Shown here piece after piece: positions 14,735 through 21,258 of a stretch of 23,161 nucleotides of DNA; the first letter of the stretch is position 1; every line of letters starts with the position of its first letter. Source of the DNA: Longimicrobiales bacterium. GTDB taxonomy: Bacteria > Gemmatimonadota > Gemmatimonadetes > Longimicrobiales > Gaopeijiaceae. The stretch is taken from NCBI GenBank assembly GCA_028280205.1, contig JANQME010000030.1:1-23161 (forward strand), in the 5' to 3' direction. The notes under the pieces are model-generated. The model ran no database searches, was not told the DNA's origin, and was given only the letters and a program-made list of their open reading frames with translations. A program made the position numbers and the translations under genes.

Positions 14735-14791
14735 ATGGATCCGACGGCCTCCGCCACCTCGACGCTCCTTCCTACCGGCGCAGCAACATGA
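14735..14791 (+). CDS. Possible 18-residue leader ORF before the second histidine kinase
   Basis: The ATG at 14735 has GGAAG about 4 nt upstream and encodes MDPTASATSTLLPTGAAT. Its TGA (14789-14791) overlaps the kinase ATG (14788) as ATGA. The kinase start lacks a visible ribosome binding site, so translation may be delivered by this leader. The peptide has no known match, and chance cannot be excluded. Confidence 0.3.
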   Translation: MDPTASATSTLLPTGAAT

Positions 14792-15960
14792 GGCGGGACG
14801 AGGAAAGCAGTGACCCGATCCTCTCCACTCGCCTGTTCGGTCGATTTCCGCGCAGGCTGGCGGTTTTCTCGGACGGGCTCTGGGCCTGGCAGCCGGAAAC
14901 CGGCACGTGTCACCTTTCTGCGCGGACGAGGAGGCGGATCGCCGCCGGCCCGACAGCCCCTCTCCGCGAATTGGAGACGTGGGTCGCCACCCTGTGCTCG
15001 GTCGACCGGGGGCGAGTCCGCCGCCTGCTCGAGCGGCAGGCCCTGGAAGGAGGCCCGTTCCGGGTGGTTTTCGACTACGTCGTCGACGACCACGAGCTGC
15101 TTCCGACTCTCCTCGTCGGTGACACGCTCCGTGCGCCCTCCGGTGAGGTGGAGTGGCTCGTCGGCGCGCAGTACCACCTCGGCGAGCCAACGAACGCATC
15201 ATCCGACAGCGACCTCGACGCTCGGACCGGTCACTTGCACAGCTTCGAACGGGAGCGGCTGATCGCCTACGGCGGCGACCTGCAGGACTTCGTGGACCGG
15301 GCTGCCCACGACCTTCAGGAACCGGTGCGCGCCGTGCGGGCCTTCACCGCCCTGCTCGCAGACGAGCTCGGAGAGCGTCTCTCCGGAGAGCCGGCGGAGT
15401 ATCTCCACTTCGTCCGAACCGGAGCCGATCGGTTGGCGTCGATGATCGCCGACCTGGGGACCTTGTCGAGGATCGGGCGTACCGACCACCGCGTGGAGCC
15501 CGTGGACCTCGAGGCCATGCTCCGGAGCGCCGTCGACGAGCTGATTCCCGCGGACGCGGAGGTCTCGTTCGACATGCCGAGGAGTCTCCCGCGGGTCCTC
15601 GGGGTCGCGTCCGAGCTCGAGATCGCATGTCGGGCGCTCATCGACAACGCGAGGAAGTTCTGTGGCCCCGATCCCCTCGAGTTGACCGTCACCGCGCGCC
15701 ACCGGGACGGGCGCGTGATCACGGGGATCAGGGACAACGGAATAGGGATCCCCTCGGACCAGCGGCACGAGGTCTGGGGCATCTTTCGACGGTTGCACCC
15801 GTCCACGGCGTACCCCGGCAACGGCATGGGGCTCGCCCTGGCTCGCAGGGTCGCGATGGTCAACGGCGGAGCGCTTCTCATGAGGAGCCGCCACGGTGCG
15901 GGCACCGAGTTCGAGCTGACCCTCCCGGGCTGGCACGGAGAGCCGTCGCCCGGGGGGTGA
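14788..15960 (+). CDS. Soluble sensor histidine kinase with PAS-like N-terminus
   Basis: A 390-residue kinase with no membrane segment. Residues 25-130 look PAS-like: LWAWQPETGTCHLS as the first strands and SGEVEWLVGAQYHLG as the last. A short helical linker leads to the H-box FVDRAAHDLQEPVRAVRAF with phospho-acceptor His174. The ATPase domain carries N-box IDNARKFCG, DNGIGIP and the G2 box NGMGLALARRV, with VWGIFRRLHP in the lid. The HDLQEP H-box is the same type as in the membrane kinase at 10474-12408. No receiver gene is adjacent on this strand; the divergent REC-GGDEF-EAL protein or the receiver at 12405 are candidate targets. The ATG at 14788 is the only good start, with no visible Shine-Dalgarno but an ATGA overlap with a short upstream ORF. 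A hairpin covers its stop codon. Confidence 0.85.
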   Translation: MRRDEESSDPILSTRLFGRFPRRLAVFSDGLWAWQPETGTCHLSARTRRRIAAGPTAPLRELETWVATLCSVDRGRVRRLLERQALEGGPFRVVFDYVVDDHELLPTLLVGDTLRAPSGEVEWLVGAQYHLGEPTNASSDSDLDARTGHLHSFERERLIAYGGDLQDFVDRAAHDLQEPVRAVRAFTALLADELGERLSGEPAEYLHFVRTGADRLASMIADLGTLSRIGRTDHRVEPVDLEAMLRSAVDELIPADAEVSFDMPRSLPRVLGVASELEIACRALIDNARKFCGPDPLELTVTARHRDGRVITGIRDNGIGIPSDQRHEVWGIFRRLHPSTAYPGNGMGLALARRVAMVNGGALLMRSRHGAGTEFELTLPGWHGEPSPGG

Positions 15961-15990
15961 TGACGGGTCGATCGAGGCGTCCCGTCATCA
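15958..15990 (+). terminator. Hairpin overlapping the kinase stop codon
   Basis: TGATGACGGG (15958-15967, beginning with the stop codon) and CCCGTCATCA (15981-15990) form a perfect 10-bp stem with a 13-nt loop. It ends 33 nt before the ABC exporter ATG. No T-tract follows, so termination is plausible but not certain; it could also be a 5' leader element for the exporter. Confidence 0.45.
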
Positions 15991-16023
15991 TGCGGGTCCG
16001 CTCTTCGCTTATCTTCCGCGACC

Positions 16024-17814
16024 ATGTCGAGTCCGCCGAAGAAGAAGATCACGGGCGCGAGCCTGCGGAACGCCTTCGAGGAGATCATCTGGCCGCGCAG
16101 GGGGCTGATCGCCCTCGGGCTCGTCCTCATCGTGATCAATCGGCTCTCGGGCCTCGTTCTGCCGGCGATCTCGCGCTACCTCGTGGACGGAGCGGCCTCG
16201 CTCTTCTCGGACACGCCCGCCGGGGCGGAGGTGGCGATGCCGTTCGGGCTCGGACCGCAGGGGCTTCTCGGCGGCCTGGCGGTCGCGATCGCTCTGCAGG
16301 CGGCCACCTCCTACGCCCTCACCATGCTGCTCAGCGTCGAGGCGCAGAACCTCATCGCGAATCTGCGCTCGCAGGTGCAGACGCACGTGCTGCAGCTCCC
16401 GGTGCGCGTCTTCGACAACACGAAGTCCGGCGAGCTCGTCTCGCGCATCATGGACGACGTGGAGGGCGTGCGGAATCTGGTCGGGACCGGGCTGGTGCAG
16501 CTCGTGGGTGGGACGATCACCGCGGTCATCGCCTTCGCCTTCCTCGTGAACATCGACCCGGTCATGACCGGCCTGGCGCTGGTACCGCTCGGAGCGTTCG
16601 GCTTCGTGTCGACGCGCGCCTTCCAGACCCTGCGTCCGGCGTTCCGCGAGCGGGGGAAGATCCGCGCCGAGGTCACCGGACGGCTCACGGAGGCACTCGG
16701 CGGCATCCGAATCATCAAGGGCTTCCACGCCGTCGAGAAGGAGTCGGAGATCTTCCACGCCGGCGTGATGCGGATCTTCGACAACGTGAGGACCACGCTG
16801 ACCACCTCGAGCCTCGTCACGAGCCTCGGGACCTTCTTCATGGGGATGGCGAGCGTGCTGATCCTGGGCTACGGAACCTGGCTGATCGGTCAGGGCCGGC
16901 TCACCGAAGGCGAGCTCGTCTCCTTCATCCTGTTCCTCGGCTTCATGATCGCGCCGGTCATCCAGATGGCGAACATCGGCACGCAGATGACGGAGGCGTT
17001 CGCCGGGCTCGACCGGACTTCGGAGGTGCTCGGCTGGAAGCAGGAGGACGACGACCCGGAGCGTACGATCGAGATGCCGGAGATCACGGGTCACCTGGTC
17101 TTCGAGGACGTGCACTTCCAGTACGAGGAGGACAAGCCGGTCCTGCGCGGCATCTCCTTCGAGGCTTCACCCGGCATGGTGGTCGCGCTGGTGGGCAGCT
17201 CGGGATCGGGCAAGTCCACGATGGCCGGGTTGGCCGCGACCTTCCTGACCCCCGACTGCGGCCGTGTGCTCGTGGACGACATCGACCTGCGGAAGGTGAA
17301 GCTGGCGAGCTACCGTCGGCAGCTCGGCCTGGTCTTCCAGGACGACTTCCTCTTCGACGGCACGATCAGGGAGAATCTCCGTTTCGCCCGACCCGACGCG
17401 ACCGACGAGCAGATCGTGGACGCCGCGGAGAAGGCGTACGTGACCGAGTTCTCGGACCGATTCCCCGACGGGCTCGACACGATCATCGGCGAGCGGGGCG
17501 TGAAGCTCTCGGGAGGTCAGAAGCAGCGCGTCACGATCGCCCGCGCCCTACTGGCCGACCCACGCCTCCTGCTCCTCGACGAGGCCACCTCCAGCCTCGA
17601 CACCGAGAGCGAGGCGCTCATCCAGCAGAGCCTCGACGATCTGCTCGAGGGCCGCACGACGATCGTCATCGCCCACCGGCTGTCCACCATCCAGCGGGCC
17701 GACCTGATCCTGGTGATCGAGAGCGGGCAGATCGTCGAGCGCGGCCGGCACGAGGAGCTCATGACGCTCGAGGGACGGTACCACAAGCTGTATACGGTCC
17801 AGGCGCGGATCTAG
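16024..17814 (+). CDS. ABC exporter half-transporter (MsbA/LmrA-type, TMD-NBD fusion)
   Basis: A 596-residue inner-membrane exporter subunit, expected to work as a homo- or heterodimer. The membrane domain (about 20-330) has hydrophobic helices near 27-50, 80-105, 157-178, 180-197, 262-288 and 298-315, with coupling-helix region KSGELVSRIMDDVEGVR. The ATPase domain (about 357-590) has an A-loop aromatic in HFQYEEDKPVLRGISF, Walker A GSSGSGKST (391-399), Q-loop VFQDDFLFDGTIRENL, signature LSGGQ (495-499), Walker B LLLLD with catalytic Glu520, D-loop SSLD and H-loop His551. All ATPase residues are canonical. Substrate cannot be told from sequence; lipid, peptide and drug exporters all share this form. 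The ATG at 16024 has no clear ribosome binding site. No partner half-transporter or membrane-fusion gene is adjacent. Confidence 0.93.
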   Translation: MSSPPKKKITGASLRNAFEEIIWPRRGLIALGLVLIVINRLSGLVLPAISRYLVDGAASLFSDTPAGAEVAMPFGLGPQGLLGGLAVAIALQAATSYALTMLLSVEAQNLIANLRSQVQTHVLQLPVRVFDNTKSGELVSRIMDDVEGVRNLVGTGLVQLVGGTITAVIAFAFLVNIDPVMTGLALVPLGAFGFVSTRAFQTLRPAFRERGKIRAEVTGRLTEALGGIRIIKGFHAVEKESEIFHAGVMRIFDNVRTTLTTSSLVTSLGTFFMGMASVLILGYGTWLIGQGRLTEGELVSFILFLGFMIAPVIQMANIGTQMTEAFAGLDRTSEVLGWKQEDDDPERTIEMPEITGHLVFEDVHFQYEEDKPVLRGISFEASPGMVVALVGSSGSGKSTMAGLAATFLTPDCGRVLVDDIDLRKVKLASYRRQLGLVFQDDFLFDGTIRENLRFARPDATDEQIVDAAEKAYVTEFSDRFPDGLDTIIGERGVKLSGGQKQRVTIARALLADPRLLLLDEATSSLDTESEALIQQSLDDLLEGRTTIVIAHRLSTIQRADLILVIESGQIVERGRHEELMTLEGRYHKLYTVQARI

Positions 17815-17871
17815 CTGCTCTCACGACACGCTCTGGTAGCTGTATGTAGGTACTGATATACCTCGAGCGCT

Positions 17872-18480
17872 TCAGCGTCCGACGCTGTACCCCAGCGAAA
17901 ACGTCCAGTACCGCCGCTCGATGTCGTCCGCCTCGAGACCCCAGTTGTACGCCGCGTTCAGCGTGAGGCTCGTGCCACCAGGCCGGGGGATCACGATCCC
18001 CGCTTCACCCAGCAAGCCGAAGTGCCAGTTCGAGCGCTCAACGAGGAACACGCCGGCTTCGGTGCGGTTTTCGATCCAGTACGTGCCCGCTCCGGCGCCG
18101 ATGTACGGACGAGTGCTGCCCCGATCGCCGAAGAAGAAGTTGCCGGTGAGCAGGAGCGGCACCGAGTTCACGTAGCGGAAGGCGGTCCCGCTGATCGTGG
18201 CCGCATCGAACTGCTCGGTGCCCGCGGTCTTCTCGTCGAGCACGTGCCAGCCGAAGGTGATTCCGACCGTCGCGTTCTCGTTGAGGCCGCGCTCGACGTC
18301 GAAGGTGGCCCCACGCCAGGAGAAGCCCCCGGCGAAGTCACTCGTGTCCCCGATGCCGAGCACCGTGGAATACTTGGCGCTCCACATCCAGCGGCCAGCA
18401 CGCTGCGCGTGGACCGGCCGAGTCAGAGCGGCGGCGAGGGCGATCGCCAAGACGCCGCAGAGAGCCTTGCGGTAGTTCAT
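17872..18480 (-). CDS. Small outer-membrane beta-barrel protein
   Basis: A 202-residue secreted protein. The signal peptide MNYRKALCGVLAIALAAALT ends near VHA-Q (25). The mature part is a series of alternating amphipathic strands rich in Gly, Tyr, Trp and Phe (for example TRPYIGAGAGTYWIENR) and closes with WTFSLGYSVGR, typical of an eight-stranded OmpA/OmpW/OmpX-like barrel. The ATG at 18480 was chosen over an upstream in-frame start because AAGGAG lies about 7 nt before it. That Shine-Dalgarno overlaps the TAA stop of the DUF4136 gene 10 bp upstream, so the two are an operon with likely coupling. Specific function unknown; an adhesion or structural role is possible but unproven. Confidence 0.78.
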   Translation of the reverse strand: MNYRKALCGVLAIALAAALTRPVHAQRAGRWMWSAKYSTVLGIGDTSDFAGGFSWRGATFDVERGLNENATVGITFGWHVLDEKTAGTEQFDAATISGTAFRYVNSVPLLLTGNFFFGDRGSTRPYIGAGAGTYWIENRTEAGVFLVERSNWHFGLLGEAGIVIPRPGGTSLTLNAAYNWGLEADDIERRYWTFSLGYSVGR

Positions 18481-18490
18481 GGTTCGCTCC

Positions 18491-19153
18491 TTATCCGCCA
18501 AGGTAGGGGGACTGTTCGAAGACCTGGTCGATCAGGTCGAGCGCCCGTGCGGCGGTCGTTTCGTCGCGGCCCGAGAGAAGGCCGTTGATCACACCGCCCC
18601 AGACCGCGGCGAGCTCGGTGCCCACCGCCGGCCGGCCGACATCGATCATCCCGATGAAGAGCGAACCCGTCGCGTAGCTTCCCCTGAAGCCCGGATACCA
18701 GGAGTATCCCGGTCCGTAGCCCGGGCCCCAGCCCGGGTACCAGTCGCCCCACCCCGGATACCAGCCCCACCAGCCCCACCAGCCACCCGGCACCCACCAG
18801 TTGAAGGTGCTGGAGTTGGCGCCGACGAAGAAGACGAAGTCGGGCGGTGTGGGAGAGGTCTCGTCGATGCGCGTGTAGCCGAGCGCGATGAGCTGATCCG
18901 CGACCTCGTCCAGGATCTGGTCGTCGAACTCACGGTTGATGTCGTCTTCGTCGCCGTCGCCCGCCCGAACGATCGAATCGGGCAAGACGAACGTGCCGGT
19001 TGTGAAGGCGAACTCCGGATCGAAGGCCGTAAAGACGAGGTCGGCCTCCCCGATATCGCTGATCGAGCCCGGGTAGCATGCGCTGCCCGCAACGGCGAGC
19101 AGCGCGACCGCGGTCCCGAGCACGACTCTCTGTGCTGTCGAACTCCCCCCCAT
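18491..19153 (-). CDS. DUF4136-type lipoprotein with Trp/Gly/Tyr/Pro-rich segment
   Basis: A 220-residue envelope protein. The signal sequence (7-25, VVLGTAVALLAVAGSA) precedes Cys26. The lipobox is loose (G-S-A-C), so lipidation is likely but not certain. The body has the DUF4136 pattern: an acidic region, ILDEVADQLIALGYTRID, PPDFVFFVG, a late strand GSLFIGMIDVGR, and a C-terminal helical end with VWGGVINGLL. Between them, residues 119-157 are dominated by Trp, Gly, Tyr and Pro (WWVPGGWWGWWGWYPGW). The ATG at 19153 has GGAGGG 8 nt upstream, and the family N-terminus starts there. It is followed after 10 bp by the barrel gene. A sigma-54-like promoter lies upstream. Role unknown; DUF4136 proteins are small envelope lipoproteins without assigned activity. 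Confidence 0.78.
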   Translation of the reverse strand: MGGSSTAQRVVLGTAVALLAVAGSACYPGSISDIGEADLVFTAFDPEFAFTTGTFVLPDSIVRAGDGDEDDINREFDDQILDEVADQLIALGYTRIDETSPTPPDFVFFVGANSSTFNWWVPGGWWGWWGWYPGWGDWYPGWGPGYGPGYSWYPGFRGSYATGSLFIGMIDVGRPAVGTELAAVWGGVINGLLSGRDETTAARALDLIDQVFEQSPYLGG

Positions 19154-19200
19154 CCGTCTACCCTCCGAATCGAGCTGTATCGATTGCCCCGAGCGATTGC

Positions 19201-19216
19201 GCGTTCCTCGTGCCAA
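19201..19216 (-). promoter_or_regulatory. Sigma-54-like promoter upstream of the DUF4136 operon
   Basis: On the minus strand the sequence TTGGCACGAGGAACGC has a perfect -24 element (TTGGCACG) and the GC of the -12 element at exactly the required GG-N10-GC spacing. The two T residues before the -12 GC are not conserved. Transcription would start near 19190, leaving a leader of about 36 nt before the ATG at 19153. Seen directly; sigma-54 use is inference. Confidence 0.4.
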
Positions 19217-19236
19217 TCCATCGGGACTCGAAAAGG

Positions 19237-19273
19237 CGGTCCGCGGGGGCCCTATGCGGGACCCCACGGACCG
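19237..19273 (-). terminator. Long imperfect hairpin upstream of the DUF4136 gene
   Basis: CGGTCCG (19237-19243) pairs with CGGACCG (19267-19273). Inside, GGGG/CCCC and CCC/GGG pair as well, with two single mismatches and a TATGC loop, giving 14 bp in all. On the minus strand it is followed by CCTTTTCG, so it can be read as a terminator for transcripts from the barrel gene at 19978. It could instead be an activator site just upstream of the sigma-54-like promoter. Confidence 0.45.
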
Positions 19274-19369
19274 TGGTGTACGCGGGGTCCGCGTCAGGGT
19301 TTCAGTTGTCCACGCGCTCGAAGGAGAGGCGCCCGTGGTCCCCGTGTTGTACGACCTGGACGCGAAGAA

Positions 19370-19419
19370 GGGGGACCGCCGATGGCGATCCCCCTCCGAA
19401 CGGGCCTGAAGACGGCCCG
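19370..19419 (-). terminator. Two tandem hairpins after the barrel gene stop
   Basis: The first stem, CGGGCC-TGAAGAC-GGCCCG (19401-19419), lies 13 nt past the stop. The second, with arms 19370-19380 and 19384-19394 (GGGGGACCGCC against GGCGATCCCCC, 10 of 11 paired, GAT loop), follows and leads into CTTCTTCG on the minus strand. Together they look like a transcription end for the gene stopping at 19433. Confidence 0.5.
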
Positions 19420-19432
19420 GGTGGTGCGTGAC

Positions 19433-19978
19433 TCAGTTGCCGAACTGGACTCCGGCGCGCAGAACGAACGGGGTGACGTCGAAGTTCGTGTCCTCGAAGG
19501 AGTCGGTGAACTCCCACTGACCCTCGACGAAAAGGCCCGCGAGCATGCCGAATTCCACGCCCAGACCGACGAAGGGGTTGTTCTCGGTGCTGCTCTCGAA
19601 GCCGACGGCGTCGAGGTCGAAGCTCTGCCACTGCCAGCCACCCAGGACGTAGGGTCGGACCATGGGAAGCGGCAGACCGAACTGGCCGCCGATCCCGGCC
19701 GTCCAGTACGAGCAGTCGCCGGACTCGCCACAGTCCGGGAAAAAGTAGGTCAGATCGCCATAGACGGCGATCGGGAGCGCCGGCGGCGAGAAGGCGAGGC
19801 GACCGCCGATCCCGAAGTCGCCGTTCAGGTTGAAGTCGCCGTCGGCGAAGTCCTCGAGATCTCCGAAGCCGGCGGCAATCACGTCTCCGTGGACACCGAA
19901 CCTGATCTGCGCGTCTGCCGGACTCGCAGCGACACCGAGAGCCAGAAGCGCGCCGAGTACGAACACGATACGCCGCAT
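19433..19978 (-). CDS. Small outer-membrane beta-barrel protein (paired-Cys loop)
   Basis: A 181-residue secreted barrel. The signal peptide MRRIVFVLGALLALGVAASP ends near ADA-Q (23). Alternating strands follow: IRFGVHGDVIAAGFG, FGIGGRLAFSP, ALPIAVYGDLTYFFP, MVRPYVLGGWQW, NPFVGLGVEFGML, FVLRAGVQFGN. A loop FFPDCGESGDCSYW carries two Cys likely to be disulphide-bonded in the periplasm or at the surface. The ATG at 19978 has GGAGG about 7 nt upstream. It is divergent from the barrel gene at 20160, which has a similar signal peptide and a matching FYFPSCSGSEC loop, so the two look like paralogues. A palindrome in an AT-rich stretch lies 28-37 nt upstream of the start. The gene appears monocistronic, with hairpins behind it. 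Function unknown. Confidence 0.78.
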   Translation of the reverse strand: MRRIVFVLGALLALGVAASPADAQIRFGVHGDVIAAGFGDLEDFADGDFNLNGDFGIGGRLAFSPPALPIAVYGDLTYFFPDCGESGDCSYWTAGIGGQFGLPLPMVRPYVLGGWQWQSFDLDAVGFESSTENNPFVGLGVEFGMLAGLFVEGQWEFTDSFEDTNFDVTPFVLRAGVQFGN

Positions 19979-20005
19979 GTGAATTCCTCCATTTGGAAAC
20001 AGATG

Positions 20006-20015
20006 TTTACGTAAA
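20006..20015 (-). promoter_or_regulatory. TTTACGTAAA palindrome in an AT-rich leader
   Basis: A perfect 10-bp palindrome sits 28-37 nt upstream of the barrel gene ATG (19978), inside an AT-rich run that ends in A7 and stands out from the GC-rich surroundings. It contains TACGTA, which could be a -10 hexamer on the minus strand, or it could be an operator. No -35 was found. Confidence 0.35.
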
Positions 20016-20159
20016 AAAACCGCATCCCGGGATAGAGCGCAACGAAAACCTTCAGAGCCGCCCGGCACGCGATTCCGGATACGCGACATGCGACTACCTT
20101 TCAGCATTCGTGCCAGCCGACCATGGGGCCCTTCGGTCCCTCGCTCGAGGAACACCGGT

Positions 20160-20678
20160 ATGAAGATCATCCGCCGCGCACTTCTTGCCGCTGTCGCGAT
20201 CGCCTCCATCGCGGTGCCGGCGGCGGATGCCCAGGTCCTGCTGGGGCTCCACGGCACACTCGCGGACGTGGGGGACGTCTCTCCGGGAATCGGAGGATCC
20301 GTGACGTTCTTCCGCCAGACGGCCGGCGACCTCGACCTCGGGCTGGACGTGAGCGGCACCTTCTACTTCCCGAGCTGCAGCGGCTCCGAGTGCGATGCGT
20401 GGGGTACCCAGGCCATGCTCGTGGGTGTCCAGCCGCTTTCGAACCAGGTCCGACCGTACGCGGGCGTGGGCGCGAAGTACGTGGATGTGAACGGCTCTTC
20501 AGGCGGGATCGACTTCTCCGGTGACTCGTGGGGCTTCGCCGTCCTGCTCGGGAGCTCGTACCAGACGAGCTCCGCGCTGCGCCCCTACTTCGAGCTCGGC
20601 TGGAGCTTCATGGACTCAGCCTCGGACATCTGGGAGTTCCGTCTCGGGCTGCGCACGGCGCTCAGCGGGGGCCGCTGA
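20160..20678 (+). CDS. Small outer-membrane beta-barrel protein (paired-Cys loop, paralogue)
   Basis: A 172-residue secreted protein. The signal peptide MKIIRRALLAAVAIASIAVP ends near ADA-Q (24). Strands alternate through VLLGLHGTLADVG, GIGGSVTFF, LDLGLDVSGTFYFPS, VRPYAGVGAKYVDV, SWGFAVLLGSSYQ, LRPYFELGWSFMD and EFRLGLRTAL. The loop FPSCSGSECDAW has two Cys placed as in the divergent barrel protein at 19433-19978, and both carry an internal VRPY strand, which supports common descent. The ATG at 20160 has GAGG about 9 nt upstream; an upstream in-frame start at 20088 would bury the signal peptide. It ends 2 bp before the YajQ start, so the two are probably co-translated, an unusual mix of envelope and cytoplasmic products. 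Confidence 0.77.
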   Translation: MKIIRRALLAAVAIASIAVPAADAQVLLGLHGTLADVGDVSPGIGGSVTFFRQTAGDLDLGLDVSGTFYFPSCSGSECDAWGTQAMLVGVQPLSNQVRPYAGVGAKYVDVNGSSGGIDFSGDSWGFAVLLGSSYQTSSALRPYFELGWSFMDSASDIWEFRLGLRTALSGGR

Positions 20679-20680
20679 GC

Positions 20681-21181
20681 ATGGCGAAGAAGCAGTCTTT
20701 CGACATCACGACCTCGGTCGACATGCAGGAGGTCGACAACGCGGTCAACCAGTCGATCAAGGAGATCCGGACCCGGTACGACTTCAAGGGCACGGACTGC
20801 TCGCTCGAGCTGGACCGCGAGGCCGGTGCGGTGAGGCTCGAAGCCGACGACGAGTATCGCCTCACCCAACTGCTGGGCGTCCTGCGCGAGAAGCTCTCCC
20901 GGCGGAGCGTGCCGCTCAAGAACGTGCACGAGGGCTCCGTCGAGATCGGTTCCCTGGGTCGGGCTCGCACCGTGGTGTCGCTCAAGAGCGGGATCGACCA
21001 GGAGACGGCGAAGTCGATCCAGAAGGACATCAAGAGCGCCGGCTTCAAGAAGGTCCAGGTGCAGATCCAGGGTGAGGAGCTGCGCGTGACGTCTCCGTCG
21101 CGCGACGAGCTGCAGGAGGTGATCGCCTTCCTGCGGCCGAAGGACTACGGACTGGAGCTCATGTTCGGGAACTACCGCTGA
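20681..21181 (+). CDS. yajQ: YajQ family nucleotide-binding protein (UPF0234)
   Basis: A 166-residue cytoplasmic protein with YajQ's full length and signatures: SFDITTSVDMQEVDNAVNQ at the N-terminus, IKEIRTRYDFKGT (27-39), AARS-like mid-region EYRLTQLLGVLREKLSRR, and the C-terminus RVTSPSRDELQEVIAFLR ending near LMFGNYR. The family folds as two ferredoxin-like domains and binds nucleotides or nucleic acid. Homologues in Xanthomonas campestris and Pseudomonas aeruginosa bind c-di-GMP and affect transcription of virulence genes. Whether this copy does is unknown, but a REC-GGDEF-EAL gene is in the same window. The ATG at 20681 follows the barrel gene stop by 2 bp. Its stop overlaps a CTG that may start the amidase. 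Confidence 0.93.
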   Translation: MAKKQSFDITTSVDMQEVDNAVNQSIKEIRTRYDFKGTDCSLELDREAGAVRLEADDEYRLTQLLGVLREKLSRRSVPLKNVHEGSVEIGSLGRARTVVSLKSGIDQETAKSIQKDIKSAGFKKVQVQIQGEELRVTSPSRDELQEVIAFLRPKDYGLELMFGNYR

Positions 21182-21258
21182 CCGCATCCGCCGAGGCGGT
21201 TCTCGAAGGCTCGCTGGAGGACGCGCACGCAGCCCTCCGCTCCGGTGCCGTCTCCGCG

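Noticed and set aside
12620..14791. 723-codon plus-strand frame opposite the GGDEF-EAL gene
   Set aside because: Antisense shadow of a gene with intact GGDEF and EAL motifs. Only its last 18 codons, led by their own Shine-Dalgarno, were kept as a possible leader ORF.
15153..17849. 898-codon open frame on the plus strand
   Set aside because: It runs in another frame through the soluble kinase and the ABC exporter, both clearly coding in their own frames, and translates to Arg/Gly/Pro-rich text.
17815..17871. Terminator between the ABC exporter and the convergent barrel gene
   Set aside because: Only a weak 5-bp stem (AGGTA/TACCT) is present, and no T-tract.
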